From positions 62,001 to 126,000 of the forward strand of contig CAWGLY010000005.1 of assembly GCA_963823505.1 (NCBI GenBank): a stretch of DNA of 64,000 nt, in the 5' to 3' direction. Made by a program: the position numbers and the translations under genes. The DNA is from DATHZQ01 sp963823505 (GTDB taxonomy: Bacteria; Actinomycetota; Acidimicrobiia; Spongiisociales; UBA5794). Positions 16,681 through 24,932 of the stretch are shown piece after piece (within the stretch, counting starts at the first letter, position 1; the number at the start of each line of letters is the position of its first letter). The notes beneath the pieces are model-generated. The model worked only from the letters and a program-made list of their open reading frames with translations. It searched no databases and was not told the DNA's origin.

Positions 16681-16893
16681 GAGCATCTGCAGCTGCTCGC
16701 CGGTTGCCCAACAAAAGACAACCTGAGGCGACACCCCTCAATGGGCGGCATCGGCTCAGGTCGTCGGTAGATGAACTGTCGGAAGATGTCTCAGCGCCGG
16801 CGACGTGCCGTGCGCCGTGAAGTCCGCCTCGCTACTCTGCGTACTGCCGGCATCATCGACCTCCATTCCTTGTCGTACTTCTGATCCTACCCC
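16681..16893. other. Gap after the inverted repeat: nothing recognised
   Basis: With the element before it, this makes 323 bp without a gene between the glycosyltransferase and the DUF6325-like gene. I found no small ORF with a ribosome site and no RNA gene. Confidence 0.4.
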
Positions 16894-17427
16894 TCACAGG
16901 GCCGCATCGAGCGCAACTTGGTCCTCCGCCTCCGCAGCCGCGACAAGACCAATCGCGACGAGATCGATGGGGCTGATGAAGCCATCACTGATTCGGTAGC
17001 CACCGGCGCGGGCAATGGCGTCACGCAAGGGCACCGCCCAGTGGTGCTCGATGAGAAGGAGCGCTGCAGCAGAATCATTTGGGATCTCCTCAACGACATC
17101 CCAGGCATCGTCGTCCGAGAACACTTGAATGCCCTCAGCCGCCGCTTCGGCGCCGATCGCCGCACCGACCTCCATCCCTTCCTCGCCTTCGATACCAAGA
17201 CCGATCAGCGCGGCAACCTTGGACCCCAGCTCAACAGCTTCTTCACTCGTGAGGTTGCTCAGGTGTGCCACCTCGATCTCACCATCAGCATCTTTGAAGA
17301 CCGCCAATGCGTCGATCACACGAATCGTGTCGGTCTGACGAAGCCGATCGAGCTCAGCAATGACCTCTCCCTGGAAATTGGGATGATCGAATCCAAGTAC
17401 GAGTAGCTGGACCGGACCTATAGCCAT
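16894..17427 (-). CDS. DUF6325/DUF1269-like protein, long variant
   Basis: The 177-residue acidic protein starts MAIGPVQLLVLGFDHPNFQGEV, then TIRVIDALAVFKDADGEIEV: the ferredoxin-like start of DUF6325 (compare the second copy at 23388). The C-terminal half (PNDSAAALLLIEHHWAVPLRDAIARAGG) also matches that copy. Between the halves it has an extra Gly/Glu-rich hydrophobic stretch (about residues 68-105) more like DUF1269. There is no signal peptide. AAGGATG lies 4 nt before the ATG. Function unknown; such proteins are often found beside SHOCT proteins in actinobacterial stress clusters (family knowledge). It is the first gene inside the repeat-bounded block. Confidence 0.78.
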   Translation of the reverse strand: MAIGPVQLLVLGFDHPNFQGEVIAELDRLRQTDTIRVIDALAVFKDADGEIEVAHLSNLTSEEAVELGSKVAALIGLGIEGEEGMEVGAAIGAEAAAEGIQVFSDDDAWDVVEEIPNDSAAALLLIEHHWAVPLRDAIARAGGYRISDGFISPIDLVAIGLVAAAEAEDQVALDAAL

Positions 17428-17731
17428 ACTTCATCCTTTCACGGCCGGACCCACGAAGGATCCGGCTTTGCATCGGGCTCGCGCCCAACCGCTTCGGTTG
17501 GGATCAGCCAGCCAGTATCATCGTGCACCAGGGTGACGGTCGCTATTCACTTTCGGTCGGAGTTGCTCCCATCTGGCTGATCGACGGGGCACTCGGCAGC
17601 GCGTTGGGGAATCGTCGCACATTCCGGGCGCAGGAGGGCCGGCCACGAGGATCCCAAAGAGTCGGAGACGACTACTTGCTGGCCTGCCCCTACTTGCTGG
17701 CTGGCCCCGGAGAGGCTCCGTCCGCCGTACG
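17428..17731. other. 304-bp gap without a recognised gene
   Basis: It lies upstream of the DUF6325-like gene (minus) and downstream of the YihY gene (minus). An imperfect GC-rich inverted repeat (CCGGACCC...GGATCCGG) near 17445-17468 may be part of the DUF6325 promoter or a terminator for YihY. Nothing else stands out. Confidence 0.4.
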
Positions 17732-18628
17732 CTATGAGCCGGCGATCTCCCGGGCGGCAACGGTTCTGATGTTGATGGCCCTGGTGAGGACCCCACCGCC
17801 GAGAAGCACTTGTGCTTCGACGTAGATGAACATGATCGTGACGAGCACTCCGGCCGCGGCACCCATGATCGAGCGGCTTCCGACGCGGACCATGTACTCG
17901 CTGAATCCCCACGCGCCTATGGCGAGACAGGCTCCAGTGATTGCACCGCCGATCAGGGCGGGCCGCCATCCAATGTCTTCGTACACGAGGGAGCGAAAGG
18001 AGATGGCGACGAGGAGCATGCCCAGCAGCGCAGAGAGGCCCGCGCCGGCGACGCCGGCGAGAAGCCCAGGTCGGTCGATCACGCCCGGAAGCAGCGCTCC
18101 CATGAGACTGACGAGCATCTGGACGACGAGGGCGGCCGCGACCATGCATCCGGTGAGCAGCACCATGAGCGAGCCCTTGAACCGACGTCGGAAGCTGAAC
18201 CCCAGTCCTCCGCGCGGAGACTCATGGAAGATCACGTTCAGCGCATCCTGGTAGGCGAGGAAGAACAACGAACCACCCACAATCACCGAAATCAGGCCGA
18301 CGAGCCCGAATCCGGCCTGGGTTGGGCCGTCATCGATGACAGCGGACGCCTGTTCCACGAGACCGACCGTGTCGACCTCGGCGCCCAGTATGTCGGCAAG
18401 GCGGGTGGCAAGGGCCTCTTTCACCTCCGGGGCCTCGAGAAAGATCCCCGCGATCGCAATCGTGATCGCAAGCAGCGGCACGAACGCGAACAGTCCGTAG
18501 TACGCAAGCCCGGCGCCGAGGCGAATGACCCGATCGGCCCGCCATGCCCCGTAGGTCTCCCGGAGCACCTCCCACCCCTGCCGGACGCGGCCCGCAATGC
18601 GGGACAAGGGAACGCGTGACCGGGTCAT
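17732..18628 (-). CDS. YihY/BrkB-family inner-membrane protein
   Basis: The 298-residue product has about six membrane helices in the YihY/RNase-BN-like arrangement: RLGAGLAYYGLFAFVPLLAI, a GGSLFFLAYQDALNVIFH segment, WRPALIGGAITGACLAIGAW and IMFIYVEAQVLLGG near the end. ATG 18628 (MTRSRVPL) is preceded by GGGGAGAAG; the longer frame upstream is Arg/Ser-rich and not family-like. The family was once misnamed ribonuclease BN; its members are likely transporters or envelope proteins of unknown substrate. It lies in the minus-strand half of the stress block. Confidence 0.9.
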   Translation of the reverse strand: MTRSRVPLSRIAGRVRQGWEVLRETYGAWRADRVIRLGAGLAYYGLFAFVPLLAITIAIAGIFLEAPEVKEALATRLADILGAEVDTVGLVEQASAVIDDGPTQAGFGLVGLISVIVGGSLFFLAYQDALNVIFHESPRGGLGFSFRRRFKGSLMVLLTGCMVAAALVVQMLVSLMGALLPGVIDRPGLLAGVAGAGLSALLGMLLVAISFRSLVYEDIGWRPALIGGAITGACLAIGAWGFSEYMVRVGSRSIMGAAAGVLVTIMFIYVEAQVLLGGGVLTRAINIRTVAAREIAGS

Positions 18629-18644
18629 CTTCTCCCCGTCATGG

Positions 18645-18857
18645 TCATCGCGGCAATGCCAGGAACTCACGCTGCGAGGATCGTGGTTCCCACGCGAGGG
18701 AACCGATCTCGATGTGCTCCTGAGGGTCAAACCGATTGGACTCGCTTTGAGCCAGCGCACATACCGTCTCGGTGCGCCACGGCGCGGTCAGCCCTTGGGC
18801 AGAGACGCTCAGGATGATGGTCGCCGTCGCATCGACGATCCGGCGAGTACCTCTCAT
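18645..18857 (-). CDS. Possible 70-aa small protein upstream of YihY
   Basis: GAGGAG lies 6 nt before the ATG and the stop is 16 nt before the YihY start, so it could be the first gene of that transcript. The sequence (MRGTRRIVDATATIILSVS...) has no recognised family and an unremarkable composition. It may be a chance frame with a good ribosome site. Confidence 0.35.
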   Translation of the reverse strand: MRGTRRIVDATATIILSVSAQGLTAPWRTETVCALAQSESNRFDPQEHIEIGSLAWEPRSSQREFLALPR

Positions 18858-18967
18858 GCCCCACTCCTCGATGATCGTCGGCGCATCACGATGCTAACGC
18901 GCTCGCGAGGGCGTGCTCACCCCGGTCCGCCAGCTCGCGCCGACGCACGACGACTGGCAGCGAACGG

Positions 18968-20851
18968 TCAGCCGACGACCACGATCTCGTCATCGGCCGA
19001 AAGCGTCACACGATCGCTCACGCTCGGGTTGAGGACCACCTCGCCCTGGTCGACAATTCGTCGCCATCCAATGGCGAGGACACCGGCGGCATAGGCGGAC
19101 GCCACCACGTCGGCGGTGCTGACCGAGCCGACCAGGTCGAGGCGGTCGCATCGGATCAGCCGGACCGACGCATCACCACCCCCGTACAATTCGAGCAGGA
19201 TGTCACGACGCTCTGGTTGCTCCATCAGCTGAGCGATGAACTGGCTGGCGAGTGCAGCACTGATCAAGAAGTCGTCCGGGCCGGTCAGATCTGCGAGGTC
19301 GGCGTGTTCGTCGTTGAGTATCTGCACCACGAATCGTGGCATCGGCCCGGCCTGCGAGCACCGTCGCCTCAGCTGCATGAGGTCGAGCATCGTGCGGTTG
19401 TCGGCCTCTGCAGTGTCGATGGACGCGTAGCCGAGGACGACGATCGTGGTCGGCTGGCGACTCAGATCCAGCGACGACAGCTCCGGGGTGGGAGTGAGCC
19501 GAACCTCGATGTGGATGTCCGGAATGAGGACGTCGGCCGCTTGGACGAGGCGCGGATCGAACGCCACTTCCACGCTGGAGGATGCCGCCGCACCCCCACT
19601 CCATCCGTCGAGCAGGTGCTGGCCGAGCGGATTCCAACCCACGACGAGGATGTGCTCCTCGACCGGCGCCGTCAACTGCGCGGACGGGCGGTCGACCGGG
19701 CCGCGCTTCGCAAGGGGTCGAGTCGCTTCAGTCGGCTCGAGCGTCGTGAGGTCATATGCGATGAGGATGAGTCGGTCACCGGGGGCGAAGGTCGATTCGG
19801 CCGGAGGATTGAGTTCGATTCGACCGTCGGAACGGGCGAAGCCCAGCGGCCGGGCATTCGCGAAACGACCGACGATTTCGTCGAACCGCAGCCCGACGAG
19901 TTCTGGACGTTCGGTGACGTGGAGGTCGCTGCCACGGAAGTCGGTGAGTTCGTTGATCACCCTGCTGAGTCCGCGCTGGCGCAGTGCGAACGCTGCGGTC
20001 TTGGCGACGGCCTGGGCGGTGGCGATTGGATGCATCGTCGGACCGCACGCGTGAACCAACCGCTCGGCCGTCGTCGACTCGGTCACCTCGGCCACGACAG
20101 GTAGATCGTCAAGGCCGCCCAGCTCCGCGATGAGCGCGAGCACGGTCTGCACTACGGAGACGTCGCTCCCTTCTTGTTCGGGCAGCACGATCGCCCCCCG
20201 GGCCTCGCCCACGCGAGCGAGCGAGAGGTCGGAGCGGACCTTCGGATCGCCGAATCGGTAGACGATTCGTGTCTGGTGTCGGTTGGGGACCGCAGCGACC
20301 ACGGAGCGCCGGAGTTCTGTCGGATCGATCTCGGCGAGCACGACGATCGTGTTGGAAGTGCGCTCGGCATTGGCCAGGACGAGCTGTTGGATGATCGCCG
20401 GGATGCGACTCGACCCACCGAGGATCACGAGATGTCCGGACTCGATCACCACGCTGCGTCCGCGCCGCATGCTGTCGATACGGTTCTCGACGCCGGCGGC
20501 GATGACGCCAATCAGCGTGCCCGCCACCAGCACGCCGAACAGGGTGATGAACAGAGCGAGAAGGCGTCGGCCCCAACCCACATCGCCCGCCATCGTGCCC
20601 GTGTCCAGGACCCTGAGCAGGCTCTGCCAAGCGTCCTCCGCCCACGAGCCGCTCTCGCTTCCGGTGAACGTGACGCTGAAGACGGTGAGGAGTAGCGAGC
20701 TCAGCAACACGGCGGCGAACGTGACGGCGCCAAGCCAGACGAGCGCGGCCCCTGTGCCCCTCGCGAGCACGTTGTCGAATCGATATCGGATCCGCTGCCG
20801 GACGGTCACGTCGATCGACGGCGTGTCCCGCTGTTCACTCCCGTCGCCCAT
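18968..20851 (-). CDS. CASTOR/POLLUX-like ion-channel protein with two nucleotide-binding (RCK/TrkA-N-like) domains
   Basis: The 627-residue protein has an N-terminal membrane part (TGAALVWLGAVTFAAVLLSS, and LLALFITLFGVLVAGTLIGV followed by the hallmark GVENRIDSMRRG). Two Rossmann-like RCK domains follow, the first starting SGHLVILGGSSRIPAIIQQL and the second EEHILVVGWNPLGQHLLDGW. This is the plan of plant CASTOR/POLLUX nuclear-envelope channels and their bacterial relatives, which gate cation flux through the RCK ring. ATG 20851 is one base after the stop of the YrhK-like gene, so translation is coupled. With YrhK and glutamate decarboxylase it forms a three-gene operon, suggesting a role in pH or ion balance (inference). 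Confidence 0.88.
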   Translation of the reverse strand: MGDGSEQRDTPSIDVTVRQRIRYRFDNVLARGTGAALVWLGAVTFAAVLLSSLLLTVFSVTFTGSESGSWAEDAWQSLLRVLDTGTMAGDVGWGRRLLALFITLFGVLVAGTLIGVIAAGVENRIDSMRRGRSVVIESGHLVILGGSSRIPAIIQQLVLANAERTSNTIVVLAEIDPTELRRSVVAAVPNRHQTRIVYRFGDPKVRSDLSLARVGEARGAIVLPEQEGSDVSVVQTVLALIAELGGLDDLPVVAEVTESTTAERLVHACGPTMHPIATAQAVAKTAAFALRQRGLSRVINELTDFRGSDLHVTERPELVGLRFDEIVGRFANARPLGFARSDGRIELNPPAESTFAPGDRLILIAYDLTTLEPTEATRPLAKRGPVDRPSAQLTAPVEEHILVVGWNPLGQHLLDGWSGGAAASSSVEVAFDPRLVQAADVLIPDIHIEVRLTPTPELSSLDLSRQPTTIVVLGYASIDTAEADNRTMLDLMQLRRRCSQAGPMPRFVVQILNDEHADLADLTGPDDFLISAALASQFIAQLMEQPERRDILLELYGGGDASVRLIRCDRLDLVGSVSTADVVASAYAAGVLAIGWRRIVDQGEVVLNPSVSDRVTLSADDEIVVVG

Positions 20852-20852
20852 G

Positions 20853-21521
20853 TCATCGCCTCTCGGGGGCCGGCGGCAACAGCAAGTCGGCGCCGACGAG
20901 GAAGCAGACGGCTCCGATGAACGTGCCGGAGTTGACGATGGTGATGTTGATCGCCTCCCCGGTGGTCTCGAGGGTGAACGCGGCAAGTGCAGAGGCCATG
21001 AACGCAATCGATCCGGCGTAGTTGAGCAGTGAACTCCACCAGTCCGGGTCGTCGGTGTTGGTACACCAGAGCCTGCCACATGTGTGGGTCCAGTACAGGT
21101 GGCTGGCGACGAGGAACGCGATACAACCGAAGAAGTCGGGCGCCCACACGAGGCGGTTGGTCTCTTCGACCGTGAACGTCTGCACCATCGCCAAGATCGT
21201 GTTGACGTTGAACAGCAGCGTGCCGATCAGTTGGATGAAGGCCGCCCACCACAACTTGGTGCGGGGTGACCACGCCCAGCGCTTGGCAGGCGTGCCGGCC
21301 CCGCCGCCGTCGTTGATCACCTGCACGAACGCGCTGTACCCGGCGGCGGTGAAGAACAACGACCCGATCACGAAAGTGATACCGACGATCCGCCCGTCGA
21401 CGAGTTGGGAGTACGGCGGGAACGAGCCGAGCGCGAAGAAGAACGATCCGATGATGAACAGCACGGCGATGCGCCAGCCGAGATCGTGGGGATTCCAGCT
21501 GAGCTGTCGGCGCCAGCGCAT
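20853..21521 (-). CDS. YrhK-like multi-spanning membrane protein
   Basis: The 222-residue product has about six hydrophobic segments. The first pair (RIAVLFIIGSFFFALGSFPP and VGITFVIGSLFFTAAGYSAF) has the paired G-S-x-F-F pattern of the YrhK domain, and the pattern recurs in the C-terminal half (YAGSIAFMASALAAF, FIGAVCFLVGADLLL). ATG 21521 (MRWRRQLSWNPHD) is the first start after the decarboxylase stop, 25 nt away; earlier codons of the frame overlap that gene. YrhK proteins are of unknown function; the link with glutamate decarboxylase and the channel gene on either side suggests envelope or acid-stress physiology. Confidence 0.8.
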   Translation of the reverse strand: MRWRRQLSWNPHDLGWRIAVLFIIGSFFFALGSFPPYSQLVDGRIVGITFVIGSLFFTAAGYSAFVQVINDGGGAGTPAKRWAWSPRTKLWWAAFIQLIGTLLFNVNTILAMVQTFTVEETNRLVWAPDFFGCIAFLVASHLYWTHTCGRLWCTNTDDPDWWSSLLNYAGSIAFMASALAAFTLETTGEAINITIVNSGTFIGAVCFLVGADLLLPPAPERR

Positions 21522-21546
21522 CAGCGGCTGGCCCGCTGCGGTGGCG

Positions 21547-22920
21547 TCACGTGTGGCTGAAGCCGGGGGCCGGGGCCGGTTGCGCCGGCGGGAACGCCTC
21601 GAGGTGAGCAACCGCCTTCGCAAGCTCTGCGAGGAGCATGTCGGCGAGGTCGATGCCGAAGCCTTCGCGGACGACAATCCGAATGACGGCGACCTCTTCG
21701 GCGTCAGCGGGCATCGTGTACGCCGGCACCTGCCAGCCGCCGCTGCGCATCAGGTCGGACACGTGGAACACCGTGAATCTCGAGGGGTCCCTGACCTTGA
21801 ACGAGAGCACGGGAATCGTTGAGCCGTCGCTGACCACGTCGAAGGGGCCCATCGCGGCGATCTTGGACGACATGTGGGTCGCGGCGTCGCGCAGCGACTC
21901 CATGATACGGCGGTAGCCGTCACGACCGAGGCGAACGAAGTTGTAGTACTGCCCGACGATCTGGTTGCCCGGGCGTGAGAAGTTGAGGGTGAACGTCGGC
22001 ATGTCGCCGCCGAGATAGTTCACGTGGAAGACGAGGTCCTCGGGCAACTCCTCGGCCGACCGCCACACGACGAAGCCGATACCGGGGTACGTCAGCCCGT
22101 ACTTGTGCCCTGATACGTTGATCGACTTGACCTGCGGGAGTCGGAAGTCCCATTCGAGATCGGGGTGCAGGAAGGGGGCGACGAATCCGCCCGACGCTGC
22201 GTCCACGTGGATCGGGATGTCGGTGCCGTGCTCGGTGTTGTAGGCGACAACGCGATCGTGGATCTCGCCGATCGGCTCGAACTCGCCGGTGTAGGTGGTG
22301 CCGAGGATCGGGATCACGCCGATCGTGTTCTCGTCGACCTTCTCCATCACGTCGTCGGGGGCGACGGTGAAACGGTCAGGGGTGACCGGCACGTAGCGGG
22401 GCTCGACGTCCCAGTAGCGACAGAATTTCTCCCACACAACCTGGACGTTTGAACCCATGACCATGTTCGGCTTGTCGGTGGGGAGTCCGGCGGCCTCGCG
22501 CCGTTGCCGCCACTTCCACTTCATTGCGAGGCCACCGAGCATGACGGCTTCACTCGAGCCGATCGTCGACACACCGATCGCGTCGCCGTTGGTCGGCGCA
22601 TGGAAAAGATCGGCCACGATGTTGACGCATCGTCGTTCGATCTCCGCGGTCTGCGGGTACTCGTCCTTGTCGATCATGTTCTTGTCGAACGTCTCGGCCA
22701 TCAACTTCTCGGCCTCGGGCTCCATCCACGTCGTCACGAACGTCGCCATGTTCAGCCGCGAGCTGCCGTCGAGCAGCAACTCGTCGTGGATCATCCGATA
22801 CACGGCTCCAGGCAACGACTCGTCGTCGGGCATCCGATTCTTCGGAATCGGCGCATGCGCGAAACGTCCCGCATAGGCCGGATCGAGCGTCTCATCGTTC
22901 GAAACGTGCTTGTGGACCAT
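21547..22920 (-). CDS. gadB: Glutamate decarboxylase (PLP-dependent)
   Basis: The 457-residue protein is full length for GadA/B. It converts glutamate to GABA and CO2, consuming a cytoplasmic proton. Key features are HVDAASGGF (Asp240 for the PLP ring nitrogen), SINVSGHKYG with the Schiff-base Lys273, TIGSSEAVMLGG at 119-130 and the N-terminal SSRLNMATFVTTWMEPEA. The C-terminal tail is short and ends in His-Thr (PGFSHT), comparable to the autoinhibitory His tail of the E. coli enzyme. AGGAGG is 5 nt before the ATG. No obvious GadC antiporter follows; the APC-like permease at 26.4 kb is the only candidate partner in the block. It is the first gene of the gadB-YrhK-channel operon. Confidence 0.96.
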   Translation of the reverse strand: MVHKHVSNDETLDPAYAGRFAHAPIPKNRMPDDESLPGAVYRMIHDELLLDGSSRLNMATFVTTWMEPEAEKLMAETFDKNMIDKDEYPQTAEIERRCVNIVADLFHAPTNGDAIGVSTIGSSEAVMLGGLAMKWKWRQRREAAGLPTDKPNMVMGSNVQVVWEKFCRYWDVEPRYVPVTPDRFTVAPDDVMEKVDENTIGVIPILGTTYTGEFEPIGEIHDRVVAYNTEHGTDIPIHVDAASGGFVAPFLHPDLEWDFRLPQVKSINVSGHKYGLTYPGIGFVVWRSAEELPEDLVFHVNYLGGDMPTFTLNFSRPGNQIVGQYYNFVRLGRDGYRRIMESLRDAATHMSSKIAAMGPFDVVSDGSTIPVLSFKVRDPSRFTVFHVSDLMRSGGWQVPAYTMPADAEEVAVIRIVVREGFGIDLADMLLAELAKAVAHLEAFPPAQPAPAPGFSHT

Positions 22921-23387
22921 GTAGACCTCCTAGGAAACGGCAACAATCGAAGTGAATGTTGACCTTCGCCGACGATCGGTCGGCGAGCAGCTTCGCCTTC
23001 TGGGCTTCGAACTCAGCTCGGTGATCGGACTTTGGCCCCTCAGCTCAGCCAACCGGCTGAACTCGGTCGCGACGCCGCCGGTTCCAGCAGCATCGCGTAC
23101 ATACGCTCGGGGGGCCCGTTCGGTCCGCTGAGCGTCGGCAAGCATCGCATGACTCCTTGGGAGAGGCGTCGGTGTGGATACCGGACGAAGTCTGCCACGT
23201 CCGGGAGGGGGCCCCGAATTGACGCCGCGATGAACGTAGCCCTGGCCACGCCGGGGTCACATCGCCCACATCGGATGAATCGGCGCAGTTGCCGGCTCGA
23301 CCCGGCCATAATCTACTATGCGAAGGCACGCCGAGGCTCGGCGGCACCCGACCCCAGACACCGACGCTGGATCGCAGAGGAGGACCC
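22921..23387. promoter_or_regulatory. 467-bp divergent region between gadB and the DUF6325 gene
   Basis: Both flanking genes start at its ends, so it holds both promoters. A TACTAT hexamer near 23313-23318 could be the -10 box for the plus-strand pair. I see no RNA gene or small ORF. Confidence 0.4.
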
Positions 23388-23807
23388 ATGGCTGCGCCGC
23401 TCGAGTACATCATCGTCAGGTTTCCCGAGAACAACTTCACGGGTGAGATCATCCCCGAACTCGCCGCTCTCGTCGACGGCGGTTTGATCCGCATCGTCGA
23501 CCTGGTGTTCGTGGCCAAGGGCGACGACGGCAGCGCGGTCGCCCTCGAGGTGGACGAGCACGACCATCTCAGTGCCTTCGTGGCGCTCGAAGGTGAGGTC
23601 GGCGGCGTGATCGGGCCCGACGACATCGAACATGCGGCGGAATCGATCGCCAGCGGCTCGTCGGTGCTGATGCTCGTCTGGCAGGACCTCTGGGTGGAAC
23701 CGTTCGCAGATGCGCTCAGGCGAGCGGGCGGAGAACTGATCGAAGGCGCCCGAATCCCCGCCGAGATCGCTGAAGAAGTGGAAGCCGCGCTGGCAGACGC
23801 CAGCTGA
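23388..23807 (+). CDS. DUF6325 family protein, short form
   Basis: The 139-residue acidic protein reads MAAPLEYIIVRFPENNFTGEI, LIRIVDLVFVAKGDDGS, then LEGEVGGVIGPDDIEHAAES and SVLMLVWQDLWVEPFADALR, which is the full DUF6325 pattern. AGAGGAGG is 5 nt before the ATG. There is no membrane segment or signal. The function is unknown; the family habitually sits next to a SHOCT protein, as here (15 nt gap). It is a shorter paralogue of the gene at 16894-17427 in the same block. Confidence 0.9.
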   Translation: MAAPLEYIIVRFPENNFTGEIIPELAALVDGGLIRIVDLVFVAKGDDGSAVALEVDEHDHLSAFVALEGEVGGVIGPDDIEHAAESIASGSSVLMLVWQDLWVEPFADALRRAGGELIEGARIPAEIAEEVEAALADAS

Positions 23808-23822
23808 GAAAGCGAGGAAGCC

Positions 23823-24131
23823 ATGTTGCGACGACGACCCATCATGCGCGCGGCGGTAGGCACAGCCGTCGTGGCCGGAACCGCCACAGCGGTGTCCGGT
23901 CGCGTGCAGCGCCGCCAGGACCGCAGATACCAGACGCAAGCCGACGCCGAGGCGTACCAGCAGCAACAGTACGCGGAACCGGTCATGGCAGCACCCGCTG
24001 CGCCGCCGCCTGCTGCTGCGCCGGCTTTGACGGCCGTCGAGCAGCTCACGCAACTCGCCGGCCTGCACAAGGACGGAGTGTTGACCGATGCGGAGTTCGA
24101 GGCGGAGAAGGCCAAGATTCTCGCCAATTGA
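23823..24131 (+). CDS. SHOCT-domain small membrane protein
   Basis: The 102-residue product has a short N-terminal hydrophobic stretch (RAAVGTAVVAGTATAVSG), a Gln/Ala/Pro-rich linker (AYQQQQYAEP, APPPAAAPA) and a C-terminal SHOCT helix pair (LTQLAGLHKDGVLTDAEFEA). SHOCT is a short oligomerisation or docking module. It follows the DUF6325 gene by 15 nt, almost certainly in one transcript. GAGGAAG-like bases lie just before the ATG. Confidence 0.88.
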   Translation: MLRRRPIMRAAVGTAVVAGTATAVSGRVQRRQDRRYQTQADAEAYQQQQYAEPVMAAPAAPPPAAAPALTAVEQLTQLAGLHKDGVLTDAEFEAEKAKILAN

Positions 24132-24266
24132 GGAGGCGCTGAGCGAGGATGGGAGCAGCGTTCGGAGCGATCTTCGGCCAAGCCGCCAGCGTGGCGACCA
24201 CCCGGCGCCGGACGTTGCTGCCATCCGATCATTGCTGTCATCCTCCACCCCAACTCCTGGAATCGG

Positions 24267-24740
24267 TCAGGGCTGCTTCTGATCTCGATCCTCGGCTCTG
24301 CGCGACGACTCGAGACGCTCGAGACGCTCCGCGATCTCGGCGAGCGACGCCTCTACCTTCTCGAGCGGGTGGGGCTCCTTGGCGTCAGCTTCGGTTTGGG
24401 ACTGCGCCATCCGGACTCGTGCCGCCTCGATGAACAACGAGGTGATCGCAGCGGTCACCACGGTGATCAGGCCGATTCCGGTGAGCATCACGACTCCCGC
24501 CACGGACCGCCCGATTGCACTCGTCGGCGTCGCGTCGCCATAGCCCACCGTGGTCACGGTCTGCAGCGTGAACCACACTGCCTCACCGTAGGAGGGGTAG
24601 TTGGCGCGGTCGAAGGTCCACATCAGCAGCGCACCCACCACGACGACCGCAATCGTCACGAGCATGATCACGGCGATGGCGTACCTCGCTGACGCGGGGT
24701 TGGCTTGGAATCGCAGATAGGTGCGCTGCAGGAATCTCAT
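24267..24740 (-). CDS. Two-helix potassium channel (Ion_trans_2 type)
   Basis: The 157-residue product has a first membrane helix (IAVIMLVTIAVVVVGALLMW), a pore helix and the selectivity filter TVTTVGYGD, a second helix (VAGVVMLTGIGLITVVTAAI) and a C-terminal coiled coil (HPLEKVEASLAEIAERLERLE) that would tetramerise it. TVGYGD is the K+ filter. ATG 24740 (MRFLQRTYLRF) is chosen because the earlier part of the frame is Arg/Ser/Pro-rich and overlaps the divergent gene. It probably sets membrane potential or exports K+ during stress. Confidence 0.92.
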   Translation of the reverse strand: MRFLQRTYLRFQANPASARYAIAVIMLVTIAVVVVGALLMWTFDRANYPSYGEAVWFTLQTVTTVGYGDATPTSAIGRSVAGVVMLTGIGLITVVTAAITSLFIEAARVRMAQSQTEADAKEPHPLEKVEASLAEIAERLERLESSRRAEDRDQKQP

Positions 24741-24919
24741 CGGGACTTCGTCACTCGGCCGACATGGCGCTGAATTCTCTGATCGTAGCGGCGGTCGCAC
24801 TTGGTTCCGGTGACCCTTGCTCGTCACCGTGCGATGGCTGCGCAGCGAGGAACGGGGCGATGGCGTCCAGGAGTCCGAATCCGCCATCATGGGCGATGAA
24901 CGGTGTGGCTGAGTAGGCC

Positions 24920-24932
24920 TAGAGTGACCCAC
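24920..24932 (+). promoter_or_regulatory. Leaderless-type -10 box (TAGAGT)
   Basis: TAGAGT at 24920-24925 lies 7 nt before ATG 24933. It shows that the stress block uses the same start architecture as the flanking glycan genes. Confidence 0.5.

Noticed and set aside
16571..16820. Fragment of a transposase between the glycosyltransferase and the DUF6325-like gene
   Set aside because: A plus-strand frame (VDKVAESGVPVTALSRKSG) vaguely resembles the start of a transposase helix-turn-helix, but no further similarity follows and the frame is closed soon after.
24149..24433. Possible 94-aa protein after the SHOCT gene (MGAAFGAIFGQAAS...)
   Set aside because: The start looks membrane-protein-like, but the frame soon becomes Pro/Arg-rich and runs antisense into the K+ channel gene. 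At most a relic.
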